Shown: positions 33,366 through 40,856, counted from the first letter of the stretch. The stretch: DNA of 48,084 nucleotides from an uncultured Oscillospiraceae bacterium (GCA_947623745.1 CANQHN010000022.1:1-48084), one strand, 5' to 3'. A program made the numbers and translations. The notes: a model not told the origin generated them from the letters alone.

Positions 33366-33541
33366 CACGTGCCTTGCTCTCTTAGGGATATGGATTCCTC
33401 CTTTTAGCGTTGACGGCTGTTTCTCCGCGCTGGGCTGGCTGCCCAGGGTACTAGGCCGCTCCCTGACCGCTTATCTCGTCCATGGGGACCGCGATACTCC
33501 GCGCAGTATCTGAGGAATGTTAGCGAAACTATGCAAAAGGT
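33366..33541 (-). other. Spacer between TR and the reverse transcriptase
   Basis: These 176 bases follow TR in the transcript. In the Bordetella phage DGR a similar spacer of about 140 nt binds the RT complex and primes cDNA synthesis; position and size suit that role here. It also holds an AGGAGG about 26 bases before the RT start, too far for the chosen ATG. Confidence 0.5.
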
Positions 33542-33684
33542 GGCGCGAGCCGTGGTTGCCGTTGGTGTTGGTCGCGTTGGTGTAGTTACGGTAGAACAAG
33601 CCGTGGTTATCGTTGCGGCCATAGTTGCCGCCCCGATAGACGCAGGGGTTGCTCCCGTTGAAGTTCCAGTTATCGCCGGACACC
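33542..33684 (-). repeat. DGR template repeat (TR)
   Basis: 143 bp, same length and strand as VR. Read in the VR frame it holds 12 Asn codons (AAC), the classic design that spreads substitutable adenines over surface positions without creating stops. The start of its homology with VR (GGCGCGAGCC on the plus strand, GC-rich) corresponds to the initiation-of-mutagenic-homology end. A 92-residue frame across it (33471-33749) is a by-product, not a gene. Confidence 0.95.
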
Positions 33685-33740
33685 CGAAGGTCCCGGACAA
33701 ACCAGCACGGCACCGTTTCGCGCGGAGTATCCCGACCTCG

Positions 33741-33905
33741 TCGTCGCAAAGTCCGCTCGGCTCCGTTTCCGCCTGCGGCGATTGGACAGCCGTTGACGGC
33801 TTTGCCGTCTTACGGATGTCACATGCCTGCAGGCAAAACTGCGCTCGCTTCCTTGCTCCTCCTCTCCCCACGCGGACCGCTTTCGCTGGGTCCGCGCGGG
33901 GTCCC
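33741..33905. repeat. GC-rich dispersed repeat, interrupted copy
   Basis: TCGTCGCAAAGTCCGCT...CCGCCTGCGGCGA at 33741-33781 and AAACTGCGCTCGCTTCC...CCGCGCGGG at about 33835-33900 match the two halves of the copies at 40243 and 40407. About 53 bases, including a CCGTTGACGG-type hairpin, are inserted between the halves. Confidence 0.75.
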
Positions 33906-34005
33906 CCGTTCAGCCGGGGGAGGGAGTATTGGCGACGGTGAGGATTTGGGTTTCGTGTGGTTTTTCTGCTCTCCGCCCCCGCCGCTGGCTTGGGGCGGAC
34001 TTTGC

Positions 34006-34033
34006 GAGAGAGGGGGCTCCGGCCCCCTCTCTC
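34006..34033. other. 12-bp perfect hairpin downstream of the target gene
   Basis: GAGAGAGGGGGC pairs with GCCCCCTCTCTC around TCCG. It lacks a T-run on either strand, so it may be an RNA-stability or retrohoming element rather than a terminator. Confidence 0.5.
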
Positions 34034-34039
34034 ACGCTC

Positions 34040-34058
34040 TCTCCCCCATCAGGGGAGA
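34040..34058. other. Hairpin/cruciform 7 bp beyond VR, likely DGR target-recognition element
   Basis: TCTCCCC (34040-34046) pairs with GGGGAGA (34052-34058) around a 5-base loop that contains part of the target gene's stop. Inverted repeats a few bases after VR raise retrohoming in phage DGRs; position and size here fit. Confidence 0.65.
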
Positions 34059-35863
34059 ACGAGGAGGCGCGAGCCGCGGTAGCCGCCGGTGCCGGTCGCG
34101 CTGGTGTAGTTACGGCAGAACAAGCCGCGGCTATCGTTGCGGCCATAGTCGCCGCCCCGATAGACGCAGGGGCTGCCCCCGCTGAAGCTCCAGTCATCGC
34201 CGGACACCTTGTCCTTGTCCCCGCCTGCCTCAGAGGGGATGAACAGCGGGAAACCCGCCGTCTCCGTCACCTTGAATTTCAGCGGGAAACCGGCCACGGG
34301 CAGGCCCGCCAGCTTGCCGCCGCTGTTGTCTGCCCACAGCTCCGGGTTCAGCTCAATGTACACCCCGTCGCTGGCGTTGCGCACGCCGCCCACGAAGTCG
34401 TAGCAGTTGTCCCACAGGCCCTCGATGTTCCGCCACACCGTGGCGCTCACCGCGTCCAACCTGGCCCCCGTGGTCCCCGTGTGATAGCCCAGGTTGTCGG
34501 TGGCCCCGCAGTTGAACAGCGCGCCGGCGGGCGAGCACCCGAACCCAATCTTGGCCTGGCTGTTCCAGTGGGCGAACTCCACCAGGTAGAGGAAGAACAG
34601 GGAGTAGTAGGTGGCCTCGTCGCACATCACGATTTTGTCCCCGCCCGGGATGCTCAGCGCCGCAATCTGCGTCCGGAAGGTGGGGCAGTTGGTGCTCACC
34701 TTGGGCAGCTCGCCGGAAACGCTCTTGTAGCTCTGCCCGCAGTGGTACTTGCCCACGTAGATAGTCTCCCGCTCGCCCTTTCCGTCGTTCCGGTCCATAT
34801 GCCCGGGGGAGACGTGGAAGCTGTCATCCTTCTTGCCGTCCGCGATGCACAGCTCCAGCCCGTGGCTGCCGCTCTCGACCAGGGTGTACCAGAAACGGGG
34901 CACCGCCACCACCTTGCCGGCCTGCGGGTGGTCGCTCTCCACCATGCCCTTCCAGGGCATCAGATTGTCGAAGGGGGAGGAGGGCTCATTTGCCCCCATC
35001 TTGGGCACCGGGTCCGTGAAATACTGCGCCGCCTCCGTCCGGCTCCATGCCTGGTTAGCCGTGCCGTCCCATGTCGCGCCGTACACCGTGGTAAACGTGG
35101 CCTTGACCTCCACGCTGGCCTGCGCCGCCTCGTAGTTCTTGCTCTGGGCGCACTTCACGGCCAACCGCTCCGTCCCGCTGGCCTTTTCCTTGCTCTCCAC
35201 CTTTAGGGTGTTTTCCCCCTCAATGGACGCGGTGCACACCGTCCCGCCGCCCTCTACCGTCAGCGCCCCGTCCCCCTTCCGGGTGATGCTCGCTGTGGCG
35301 GTCTCCTGGTCCGGTTTCAGCTCCAGACTGGGCGGCTGGACTGTTACGCTGCCCTCCGCCCGGGCGATGGTCCAGTTGACCGTCTTGGAGTGCTCGCCCT
35401 CCGGGAAGGTGTAGGCGTCGCCGCAGGTGAACGTCACCGGGTAGCTGCCCGCGTCCGTCTCGCTCTCGCTGCCCTCCTTGGTCATCTTCTCCCCGTCGAA
35501 GTTCAGCCACTCCGGCTGCTGCTCCCCCTCGTTGTACGTCAGGGAGTTGGACTGAGACGGCACCGGGATCTCCTTCCGGCTCACCGTGATATCCACCGTG
35601 GTCGTGGCCGTGTGCCCGCCCTCGCTGTACGTGATGGTGATTTTCCCGTCGCCCTCCTTCAGCGGCCCGGCCGGCTCCCACTGGTAGCCGGTGGCCTCGC
35701 CCTTGGCGCCGTTGGAGTAGGTGGCCTCCACCTTCATCCCCGCTTTGGAGAACAGCTCCCCCACGTTGTAGGTGGTCCTGGGCTGCTCTGTCACCTGGAT
35801 GGAGTCCAGGTAGATGCCGCCGCCGGAACCGCCGCCGCCGATATTGAACGTTTTTCCGCCCAT
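34049..35863 (-). CDS. DGR target: Ig-like plus C-type-lectin-fold receptor-binding protein
   Basis: The 604-residue protein starts with a Gly-rich tip (IGGGGSGGGIYLD), then about three beta-sandwich or Ig-like domains (about 15-95, 95-185, 190-280; SIQVTEQPRTTYNVGELFS is a typical bacterial Ig start). Residues about 290-604 look like the C-type-lectin/FGE-like fold used by DGR targets, with FPLFIPSEAGG, WSFSGGSPCVYRGGDYG and GSRLLVLP at the end. VR forms the last 50 residues. It lies 3 bases after the collagen-like fibre gene, so I infer a virion fibre tip that binds a host surface and is diversified by the RT downstream. Confidence 0.88.
   Translation of the reverse strand: MGGKTFNIGGGGSGGGIYLDSIQVTEQPRTTYNVGELFSKAGMKVEATYSNGAKGEATGYQWEPAGPLKEGDGKITITYSEGGHTATTTVDITVSRKEIPVPSQSNSLTYNEGEQQPEWLNFDGEKMTKEGSESETDAGSYPVTFTCGDAYTFPEGEHSKTVNWTIARAEGSVTVQPPSLELKPDQETATASITRKGDGALTVEGGGTVCTASIEGENTLKVESKEKASGTERLAVKCAQSKNYEAAQASVEVKATFTTVYGATWDGTANQAWSRTEAAQYFTDPVPKMGANEPSSPFDNLMPWKGMVESDHPQAGKVVAVPRFWYTLVESGSHGLELCIADGKKDDSFHVSPGHMDRNDGKGERETIYVGKYHCGQSYKSVSGELPKVSTNCPTFRTQIAALSIPGGDKIVMCDEATYYSLFFLYLVEFAHWNSQAKIGFGCSPAGALFNCGATDNLGYHTGTTGARLDAVSATVWRNIEGLWDNCYDFVGGVRNASDGVYIELNPELWADNSGGKLAGLPVAGFPLKFKVTETAGFPLFIPSEAGGDKDKVSGDDWSFSGGSPCVYRGGDYGRNDSRGLFCRNYTSATGTGGYRGSRLLVLP
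34066..34208 (-). repeat. DGR variable repeat (VR)
   Basis: VR covers residues about 552-599 of the 604-residue target. Against TR it has 16 substitutions, all at coding-strand A: 15 A to G and one A to T. They change 14 residues: ten of twelve Asn (to Ser, Asp, Gly or Tyr), one Ser to Gly, two His to Arg and one Tyr to Cys. No C, G or T of TR is changed. Confidence 0.95.
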
Positions 35864-35866
35864 GGT

Positions 35867-37204
35867 TTACTCCTCCTCGTTGACTTGGATCCGCATAATG
35901 TGGACCGTCAGGGCCTCCTCCGGCGTCTCGGTGCAGGTGAAGGTCATTTTGCCGCCCTCGGTCACGTCCTGCGCCTTCACGCCGGCCGCGTGGTAGGCCT
36001 CGTAGCTCTCCGGCGCGGCCGCAACCAGATAGTCGTAGCCCTCCGCCTCGATCTTGGCCTCCTGGACCTCCTGGCTGGTGCCCTCGCTCCAGCCCTCCAC
36101 CGTCAGGGAGACGTCAAAGCTGTCCGCCTTCGGGCCCTGCGGCCCGGGTACACCCTGCTCTCCGGCCGGGCCTCTCGGTCCTTCCTGGCCGGTCTCACCC
36201 TTCAGGCCCTTGAAGTGGAATGTGAACACCTTCTGCGTGTCCGGCCCGCTGGTCTCCACCTCTACGCTGGCCTCGCCCGTCTCCTGGTCCACCGTGGCGG
36301 AGCACTCGCCAAAGCCGGCGGCCGCGCCCGGCGCGCCGTCCTTGCCGTCCTCGCCCGGCGTGCCAGGATCACCCGGCGGTCCCTGCTCGCCGTCCTGGCC
36401 TGCCGGTCCCCGGGGCCCTTCCGGACCCTGGATCGGCCCGTGGTTCGTCCAGTCCTTCCCGCCGCCCTCGGTGTCGCCGTAGATGTAGATATCGTAGGGT
36501 GCCTCTGCGCCCACGCCGTAGGCGTCCCCGTCGTTCGGCTCCGGCACCTTCTCCTTCAGCGACTCCTCGCTGTCGTATGTGCCCAGGACCTTCAGCCCGT
36601 GCCCGGGCTCGCCCTGGGGTCCCCGCTTGCCCTCCGGTCCAGCAGGTCCTGCCGGGCCCGCCGGGCCGTCGTCTCCCTTTGGTCCCCGCTCTCCGGTGGC
36701 GCCCGGTTCTCCGGTCTCGCCTCTCGGGCCCGCGGGTCCTGCCGGGCCGGTGGGGCCCTGGTCGCCCTGCGGGCCCGCCTCGCCCCTCGGGCCCTGCTGG
36801 CCCTGCTTGCCGGCCGGGCCCTCCGGGCCCTCCTTGCCTGTCTCGCCCCGCTCGCCTCTCGGGCCCGTGGGTCCCTGGGGTCCCGTGTCGCCGGTCTCGC
36901 CCTTTGGTCCCCGCAGCTGCAGGGCGGACCAGCCGCCCTTCTCCTCGGCTTCCGGGTCCCAGTAGTACACCAGGTAGTCGTCCTCGGTGCCCACCTTGTA
37001 GCACTCGCCCAGCTCGCCGGTGGGGTGCTCCTCCCGCAGCTCCTCCACGGTCTCGTAGGTGCCGTAGATCACCAGGCCTGCGCCCTGGGGCCCTCTCGGG
37101 CCGATCAGGCTCTCCAGCCACTCCTTCTCGCTGCCGGTGAATCCGTGCTTCACCGCCAGCCCGTAGGCCGTCAGGTAGTAGGGCGGATTCTCATACAATC
37201 CCAT
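35867..37204 (-). CDS. Collagen-like phage fibre protein
   Basis: The 445-residue protein has a short N-terminal anchor ([19 protein letters not shown]), then Gly-X-Y collagen repeats at about 99-201, 258-296 and 333-360, and a beta-rich C-terminal domain. Two similar modules of about 50 residues (GTYETVEEL...Y.VG and GTYDSEESL...Y.VG) flank the first collagen stretch, pointing to duplication. Such triple-helical rods form phage fibres. It overlaps the upstream gene by 14 bases and is followed 3 bases later by the DGR target gene, so the two may build one fibre. The last gene part repeats [21 protein letters not shown] helices that may fold back. Confidence 0.85.
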   Translation of the reverse strand: MGLYENPPYYLTAYGLAVKHGFTGSEKEWLESLIGPRGPQGAGLVIYGTYETVEELREEHPTGELGECYKVGTEDDYLVYYWDPEAEEKGGWSALQLRGPKGETGDTGPQGPTGPRGERGETGKEGPEGPAGKQGQQGPRGEAGPQGDQGPTGPAGPAGPRGETGEPGATGERGPKGDDGPAGPAGPAGPEGKRGPQGEPGHGLKVLGTYDSEESLKEKVPEPNDGDAYGVGAEAPYDIYIYGDTEGGGKDWTNHGPIQGPEGPRGPAGQDGEQGPPGDPGTPGEDGKDGAPGAAAGFGECSATVDQETGEASVEVETSGPDTQKVFTFHFKGLKGETGQEGPRGPAGEQGVPGPQGPKADSFDVSLTVEGWSEGTSQEVQEAKIEAEGYDYLVAAAPESYEAYHAAGVKAQDVTEGGKMTFTCTETPEEALTVHIMRIQVNEEE

Positions 37205-37580
37205 GTCTGGCTCTCCTTTCCTCGGATAGATAGCCCTCCGCTGGGTCGTAGAGCTGGGCGAACCAGCGCAGGAAGGTCCCGTAGTGCTCGTTGTAGATAG
37301 CCATGGTGTTTGCGTACTTGTTGTACTCCCCGTTCCATTCGTCTATCTTCGCCTGCAGCCACAGGAGGTAAATGTCGTCGTGGGGCGCGTCCACCAGCAG
37401 CTCCGTCTCCATGTCCTCCGGCCAGTTGTACTTCAACCGCCGGATCTCCGCCGGCGCCAGCAGGAATACCGACGCGGCCAGCCTCCCCTCCAGGGCGTTC
37501 AGACAGTCCAGCTTGGCCCGCTCCGGGAAGGCGTTGGGCTTGATGTCGTCCACCCGCGCGATCACTTCTTTGATTTTCAT
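37191..37580 (-). CDS. Connector/adaptor-like phage protein
   Basis: The 129-residue protein is mostly helical: [69 protein letters not shown] in pieces. Location right after the capsid gene and this helical plan fit head-completion or adaptor proteins. I chose ATG 37580 with GAGGTG upstream; a GTG 12 bases earlier is possible. Function is inferred from order. Confidence 0.6.
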   Translation of the reverse strand: MKIKEVIARVDDIKPNAFPERAKLDCLNALEGRLAASVFLLAPAEIRRLKYNWPEDMETELLVDAPHDDIYLLWLQAKIDEWNGEYNKYANTMAIYNEHYGTFLRWFAQLYDPAEGYLSEERRARHGIV

Positions 37581-37634
37581 GTCGCACCTCACAAAAAACG
37601 GGGCGGCGGTCTCCCGCCGCCCCTCGTCTGCCGG

Positions 37635-38642
37635 TCAGACGCCGGCCAGGGAGTCGCCGCCGTCCATGCCGCCTGCCGCAATGAAGCGCCAGTCGTTGAA
37701 GGTGGCATTGTAGCGGCTGCGCCCCAGCCACTTGTTGGCGTCCGTGTTGTCGTCGATCACGGACCGGACCGCCAGCTGGATCCGGTCGTTCCACACGGCC
37801 CCGCCGTAAGTCTCGTTGTACTTGGGGTCCAGCAGCATCCAGGGCTTCTTGCCCGCGGTGATGAACTGGTTGAGGTAGCTCCAGATAATCACCGTCCAGC
37901 GCCCGAACTGGTAGTTGAAGGCGTTGTTGGCCGTGGTTGGCTCCTTGTCCGCGCCGATGGCCGCAAACACGTCCTTCTTCAGATCCGCGTCTTCGGGGAT
38001 CAGGATGGTGCTGGGGGCCACGTCCAGGATCTCGTCGTTGTCGCCCCGGAAAAGGTGCATCCGGGTCTCCAGCCGGCCCAGCGCGTCCGCGCTGAAGGCG
38101 TCGGAGAACATGTTACTCTGCTTTGCGCCCTTCACCTTGGGGGGGTGTGCCTTGCTGAACAAGGCTTCCCCGTCCGCGGTGGTCACGTCGAACTGCTTGC
38201 CGCGGAAGACGGCCTTCTTCTTGTTCTGCAGGGCCGCGCCGTAGAGGGCCGCGCCGAACTTCTCCCGGGTCCGGTGGTAGGCAGTCATAAAGGCCGCCGG
38301 CCGCTTCCGCATGTCCATGAGCTTGCCGTCCTCGATCATTTCCTGGGACACGGAGAATTTGTCCTTCCAGGTTTCGTAGACCAGCAGCTTGTTGTAGCCC
38401 TCCTGCATACCGTCCTCGGGGTATGCGCCGTTCTCGCCCACAGGCTCGAAGCCCTCCATGGCGGTCATGGACGTGAGCATATCGCCGTAGTTGTCACTGG
38501 TGCCCATGAGGTACACGTTCTTCAGCACGCTCTGCTGCTCGAACTGCTCCCCGCGCTTCTCCAGGAACATACGGATCGGGGCCTGGCACTTGCCGAACAC
38601 GCTGTCGTTCAGCCCGGACCCCTCGGAAAATACGATCTTCAT
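37635..38642 (-). CDS. Major capsid protein
   Basis: The 335-residue protein lies after the scaffold- and decoration-like genes, the capsid position. Sequence features fit an HK97-fold shell protein: an N-terminal arm with KIVFSEGSGLNDSVFGK, a YETWKDKFSVSQEMIEDG strand-helix region near 88-108, PSTILIPEDADLKKDVFAAI, and a C-terminal PYNATF-like region (SRYNATFNDWRFIAAGG). It resembles the capsid proteins of Firmicutes short-tailed prophages. GGAGGACAAC precedes the ATG. Fold family is inferred, not searched. Confidence 0.78.
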   Translation of the reverse strand: MKIVFSEGSGLNDSVFGKCQAPIRMFLEKRGEQFEQQSVLKNVYLMGTSDNYGDMLTSMTAMEGFEPVGENGAYPEDGMQEGYNKLLVYETWKDKFSVSQEMIEDGKLMDMRKRPAAFMTAYHRTREKFGAALYGAALQNKKKAVFRGKQFDVTTADGEALFSKAHPPKVKGAKQSNMFSDAFSADALGRLETRMHLFRGDNDEILDVAPSTILIPEDADLKKDVFAAIGADKEPTTANNAFNYQFGRWTVIIWSYLNQFITAGKKPWMLLDPKYNETYGGAVWNDRIQLAVRSVIDDNTDANKWLGRSRYNATFNDWRFIAAGGMDGGDSLAGV

Positions 38643-38662
38643 GTTGTCCTCCTCCTTCCCGG

Positions 38663-39070
38663 TTACTCGGCAGCGTCCGGCTCGACGAAGCGGCCCCGCA
38701 CCGTGTCGCCCAGGGCGGTGCCCTCCACGGCCACCAGCTCGAAGGCGCCGCCCGCGGTGCCGTCGGTCTCCAGGCCGTCCGCGCTGATCTTGGCCTTCAC
38801 GCCCAGCTTGGCGCCCTCGGCCGCGGCGCTCAAAGTGGTCTCATAGATAGCATCCCGGCTGATCCGGGTCACGGGGAGGATGTTGTCCTCCTCGGTGGTG
38901 GTCTTGTTGGCCATGCACAGGTAGGACGGCATTTTGGCCACGTCGCTCACGGCCTTTACCACGCCCTCCTCTGCGGTCAACAGCTGTCCCACCTGATACT
39001 CGGCGGCCTCCGACTCCAGGTACTCCCAGGGGAGCACTGCGCCGGTGTCGCTCTTAATGGGTAAAAACAT
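38663..39070 (-). CDS. Head decoration-like protein
   Basis: The 135-residue protein begins MFLPIKSDTGAVLPWEYLES and contains LTAEEGVVKAV, PSYLCMANKTTTEEDNI, a small beta-rich protein like head-decoration or fibre-base proteins that sit between scaffold and capsid genes. AAAGGAGAAGG precedes the ATG; a longer frame from 39139 crosses the palindromic repeat. It lies 20 bases upstream of the capsid gene. Role inferred from order and size. Confidence 0.65.
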   Translation of the reverse strand: MFLPIKSDTGAVLPWEYLESEAAEYQVGQLLTAEEGVVKAVSDVAKMPSYLCMANKTTTEEDNILPVTRISRDAIYETTLSAAAEGAKLGVKAKISADGLETDGTAGGAFELVAVEGTALGDTVRGRFVEPDAAE

Positions 39071-39107
39071 TGTCCTTCTCCTTTCGTCTGTACCCTCCGG
39101 CGTCCCT

Positions 39108-39177
39108 GTAGGGGCGGATACCATCCGCCCGCTGTACACCGGCGCCTTCGGGATGGGCGGATAGTATCCGCCCCTAC
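39108..39177. repeat. Palindromic MITE-like repeat, copy 1
   Basis: The 23-bp arms (GTAGGGGCGGATACCAT... at 39108-39130 and ...GTATCCGCCCCTAC at 39155-39177) pair with one mismatch around a 24-base centre. The right end supplies the TAG stop of the scaffold gene (39174-39176). A second copy lies at 40772-40856. Confidence 0.85.
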
Positions 39178-40232
39178 TTCCGTTTGTCCTTGTTGTAGAA
39201 GTCCTGGATCTGCTCGTCCGTGGCGTCCGGGTTGAACGCCCGGAACATGGCCAGCTCGTCCGCCGGTACAGTCAGGGCTCCGGCGCCCTGCTGCCTGGTG
39301 CCCGTCAGGTGGTTCTTCCCCCTGGCGTTGGTCATGGCCTGCTGCCTGGCGGCCTCCGCCGTCCGGGTGGTCAGGGTATCGAAGTTGGCCATCTTGTACG
39401 CCTCCAGGAAGGAGAAGCCCCGCTTGACGTAGGCGTAGAACTCCTTGGCCTTCGGCATCTTCAGAAGGTCCTCCGGGCCCTTGATCGTCGGGTCCATCTT
39501 CCCGATCTCTTTCAGCTCCGCGTCAATGCGGACCTTGGCCTCCGCCTCGGCCGCGCGGCGCTTGGCCTCCTCGCTCTCCCTGGCCATCTGCTGCACCTGC
39601 TGCACAGCCGGATTCTGGGCAATGGCCTGGTTCAGCGCCTCCGGCGTCAGCTTCCCCGCCTTCAGCTCCCGCTGGAGCTTGGCCGCGGCGAAGTCCTGCT
39701 TCCAGGCGTTGAACTCCTCCATGGACGTGATGGGTTTCCCCGTGATGGTGTTTTTGAGGGACGCGGCCTGGAAGAAGTCGGCCAGCTCCTTCTGGTGCTT
39801 CTCCCGCTCCGCTGCCACGGCCTGGTCCACGGCCGCCTGGGTCTCCGCCTGCCGCCGGCGTGCCGCGTTCTCCCGGCGCTGCTCGGCGGTCTGGGCAGGC
39901 TTTCCTCCCGCGTCGGGAGAAACTTCGCTCTGCTCCGCCCGGCTCTCGCCGGGCATCCGCTCCGCTCCGTTCTCCCTCCTTTCCGCCTCGGACCCGCTTT
40001 CGCTGGGCTCCTCGGCGGTTTCTTCTGCTCCGGGGCCCCCGCCGGAACCCAGCGTAGCGGTTCCGGTGGGGAGAGGCGGCGCAGCGGAGGGATCGAGCCC
40101 TGCCGCCTGCGGCGGGGCGAGGGATCCGGAGCTTGTGCCGCCGAGGGCGGCGGCGCCCTGCCCGTTTTCGCCTTCCCCGCTCGGCGGGGTCAGGCCCATG
40201 ATCTCATAGAGACTGGCTTCCGTGAAATCCAT
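39174..40232 (-). CDS. Scaffold-like capsid assembly protein
   Basis: The 352-residue protein lies between portal and capsid. It has an acidic, disordered N-terminal region (about 1-130), a long coiled-coil or helical middle (about 130-300; AAEREKHQKELADFF, EEAKRRAAEAEAKVRI) and ends DATDEQIQDFYNKDKRK. This suits an assembly scaffold. A translated repeat (SGSLAPPQAAGL, around 31-63) that also occurs in the portal protein lies in the disordered part. GGAGGAGCT precedes the ATG at 40232. Its TAG stop comes from the palindromic repeat at 39108-39177. Confidence 0.7.
   Translation of the reverse strand: MDFTEASLYEIMGLTPPSGEGENGQGAAALGGTSSGSLAPPQAAGLDPSAAPPLPTGTATLGSGGGPGAEETAEEPSESGSEAERRENGAERMPGESRAEQSEVSPDAGGKPAQTAEQRRENAARRRQAETQAAVDQAVAAEREKHQKELADFFQAASLKNTITGKPITSMEEFNAWKQDFAAAKLQRELKAGKLTPEALNQAIAQNPAVQQVQQMARESEEAKRRAAEAEAKVRIDAELKEIGKMDPTIKGPEDLLKMPKAKEFYAYVKRGFSFLEAYKMANFDTLTTRTAEAARQQAMTNARGKNHLTGTRQQGAGALTVPADELAMFRAFNPDATDEQIQDFYNKDKRK
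40044..40140. repeat. Translated GC-rich repeat, copy in the scaffold gene
   Basis: About 95 bp, similar to 40931-41031. Both contain GCAGCGGAGGGA(T/G)CGAGCCC and GGCGGGGCGAGGGATCCGGAG and both are read in the same frame, giving SGSLAPPQAAGL in each host protein. Confidence 0.8.
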
Positions 40233-40242
40233 AGCTCCTCCT

Positions 40243-40351
40243 TCGTCCTCGCAAAGTCCGCTCTGCTCCGTTTCCGCCTGCGGCGAAAACTGCGCTCGCT
40301 CCCTTGCTCGTCCTCTCCAAACGCGACCCGCTGTCGCTGGGCTCGCGTTTG
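40243..40351. repeat. GC-rich dispersed repeat, full copy A
   Basis: TCGTCCTCGCAAAGTCCGCT...CCGCCTGCGGCGAAAACTGCG...GACCCGCTGTCGCTGGGCTCGCG, intergenic between scaffold start and the small gene at 40522. Confidence 0.8.
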
Positions 40352-40409
40352 GGTGGATTTTTTCGCTGTTCCTGCGTAATTTGGATTTTTGCGCTGTTCC
40401 TGCGTGTCG
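40352..40409. repeat. Two tandem copies of a short repeat (about 28 nt)
   Basis: TTGGATTTTTGCGCTGTTCC occurs as two near-identical tandem units at 40352 and 40381, between repeat copies A and B. Two further copies lie at 40683-40739. Confidence 0.65.
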
Positions 40410-40520
40410 TCGTCGCAAAGTCCGCTAGCCTCCGTTTCCCGCTGTCGCGGAAAACTGCGGCCGCTCCCTTGCTCCTCCTCTCCCCACGCGACCCGCTGCG
40501 CTGGGCTCGCGCGGGGGCCC
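40407..40520. repeat. GC-rich dispersed repeat, full copy B
   Basis: Starts TCGTCGTCGCAAAGTCCGCT and ends GCTGGGCTCGCGCGGGGG, parallel to copy A with local changes (CCGCTGTCGCGGAAAA in place of CCGCCTGCGGCGAAAA). It ends 1 base before the stop of the gene at 40522. Confidence 0.8.
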
Positions 40521-40521
40521 C

Positions 40522-40659
40522 TTATTTCTTTCCTGCCCGGAGATCCGTACCCTTGCGGACCGTGCCCTTCTTGCTGTCCACGGTCTGCTTGGGTGCCTGG
40601 ACAACCTGGGTGCCGCCGTTCTTGATCTTCCCGACGTAGCCGCAGTTCTTCCCGCTCAT
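40522..40659 (-). CDS. 45-residue phage protein between portal and scaffold
   Basis: ATG at 40659 follows AAAGGAGGATATGCC. The product MSGKNCGYVGKIKNGGTQVV... is basic and small, with VVQAPKQTVDSKKGTVRKG. It is flanked by repeats on both sides but has its own good ribosome site, so I think it is real. Function unknown. Confidence 0.65.
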   Translation of the reverse strand: MSGKNCGYVGKIKNGGTQVVQAPKQTVDSKKGTVRKGTDLRAGKK

Positions 40660-40682
40660 GGCATATCCTCCTTTCCGGTTGG

Positions 40683-40739
40683 TCTCGGATTTTTCCCCTG
40701 TTCCTGGGTCGGTTGGATTTTTGCGCTCTTCCATGCGTG
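40683..40739. repeat. Two further copies of the short repeat
   Basis: CTCGGATTTTTCCCCTGTTCC and GGTTGGATTTTTGCGCTCTT lie in tandem upstream of the gene at 40522-40659 and resemble the pair at 40352-40409. Confidence 0.6.
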
Positions 40740-40771
40740 ATTCTTCGTCTCCCGCGAAAACACAGCCCCCT

Positions 40772-40856
40772 GTAGAGGCGGATATCATCCGCCCGTGACA
40801 ATCCGGTTTGTGTATCCCGGTTTGTGTATGTGCGGGCGGGTAATACCCGCCCCTAC
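40772..40856. repeat. Palindromic MITE-like repeat, copy 2
   Basis: GTAGAGGCGGATATCATCC at 40772 and GGGTAATACCCGCCCCTAC ending at 40856 are the arms, more diverged than copy 1. The right end supplies the TAG stop of the portal gene (40853-40855), as copy 1 does for the scaffold gene. Confidence 0.8.

Larger units (their letters stand above)
33685..34048. other. Non-coding region between TR and the target gene
   Basis: No gene is supported in these 364 bases. It contains an interrupted copy of the GC-rich dispersed repeat (33741-33905) and a 12-bp perfect hairpin at 34006-34033. No avd-like frame is present. Confidence 0.6.
32181..35863 (-). mobile_element. Diversity-generating retroelement (target gene, VR, TR, reverse transcriptase)
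   Basis: The cassette has all core parts in the usual order on one strand: target gene with VR at its 3' end (VR 34066-34208), TR (33542-33684), then a DGR-type reverse transcriptase. TR and VR are each 143 bp and align without gaps; their 16 differences all fall on coding-strand adenines. No accessory avd gene is visible between VR and RT. The system would rewrite residues of a phage surface protein and so change receptor recognition. Confidence 0.95.

Noticed and set aside
33471-33749. 92-codon frame covering TR
   Set aside because: It exists because TR copies the VR coding sequence; TR acts as an RNA template and the frame has no ribosome site.
35390-37300. Plus-strand open frame (636 codons) opposite the collagen-like fibre and DGR target
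   Set aside because: Composition mirrors the GXY repeats on the other strand; no family motif or start signal.
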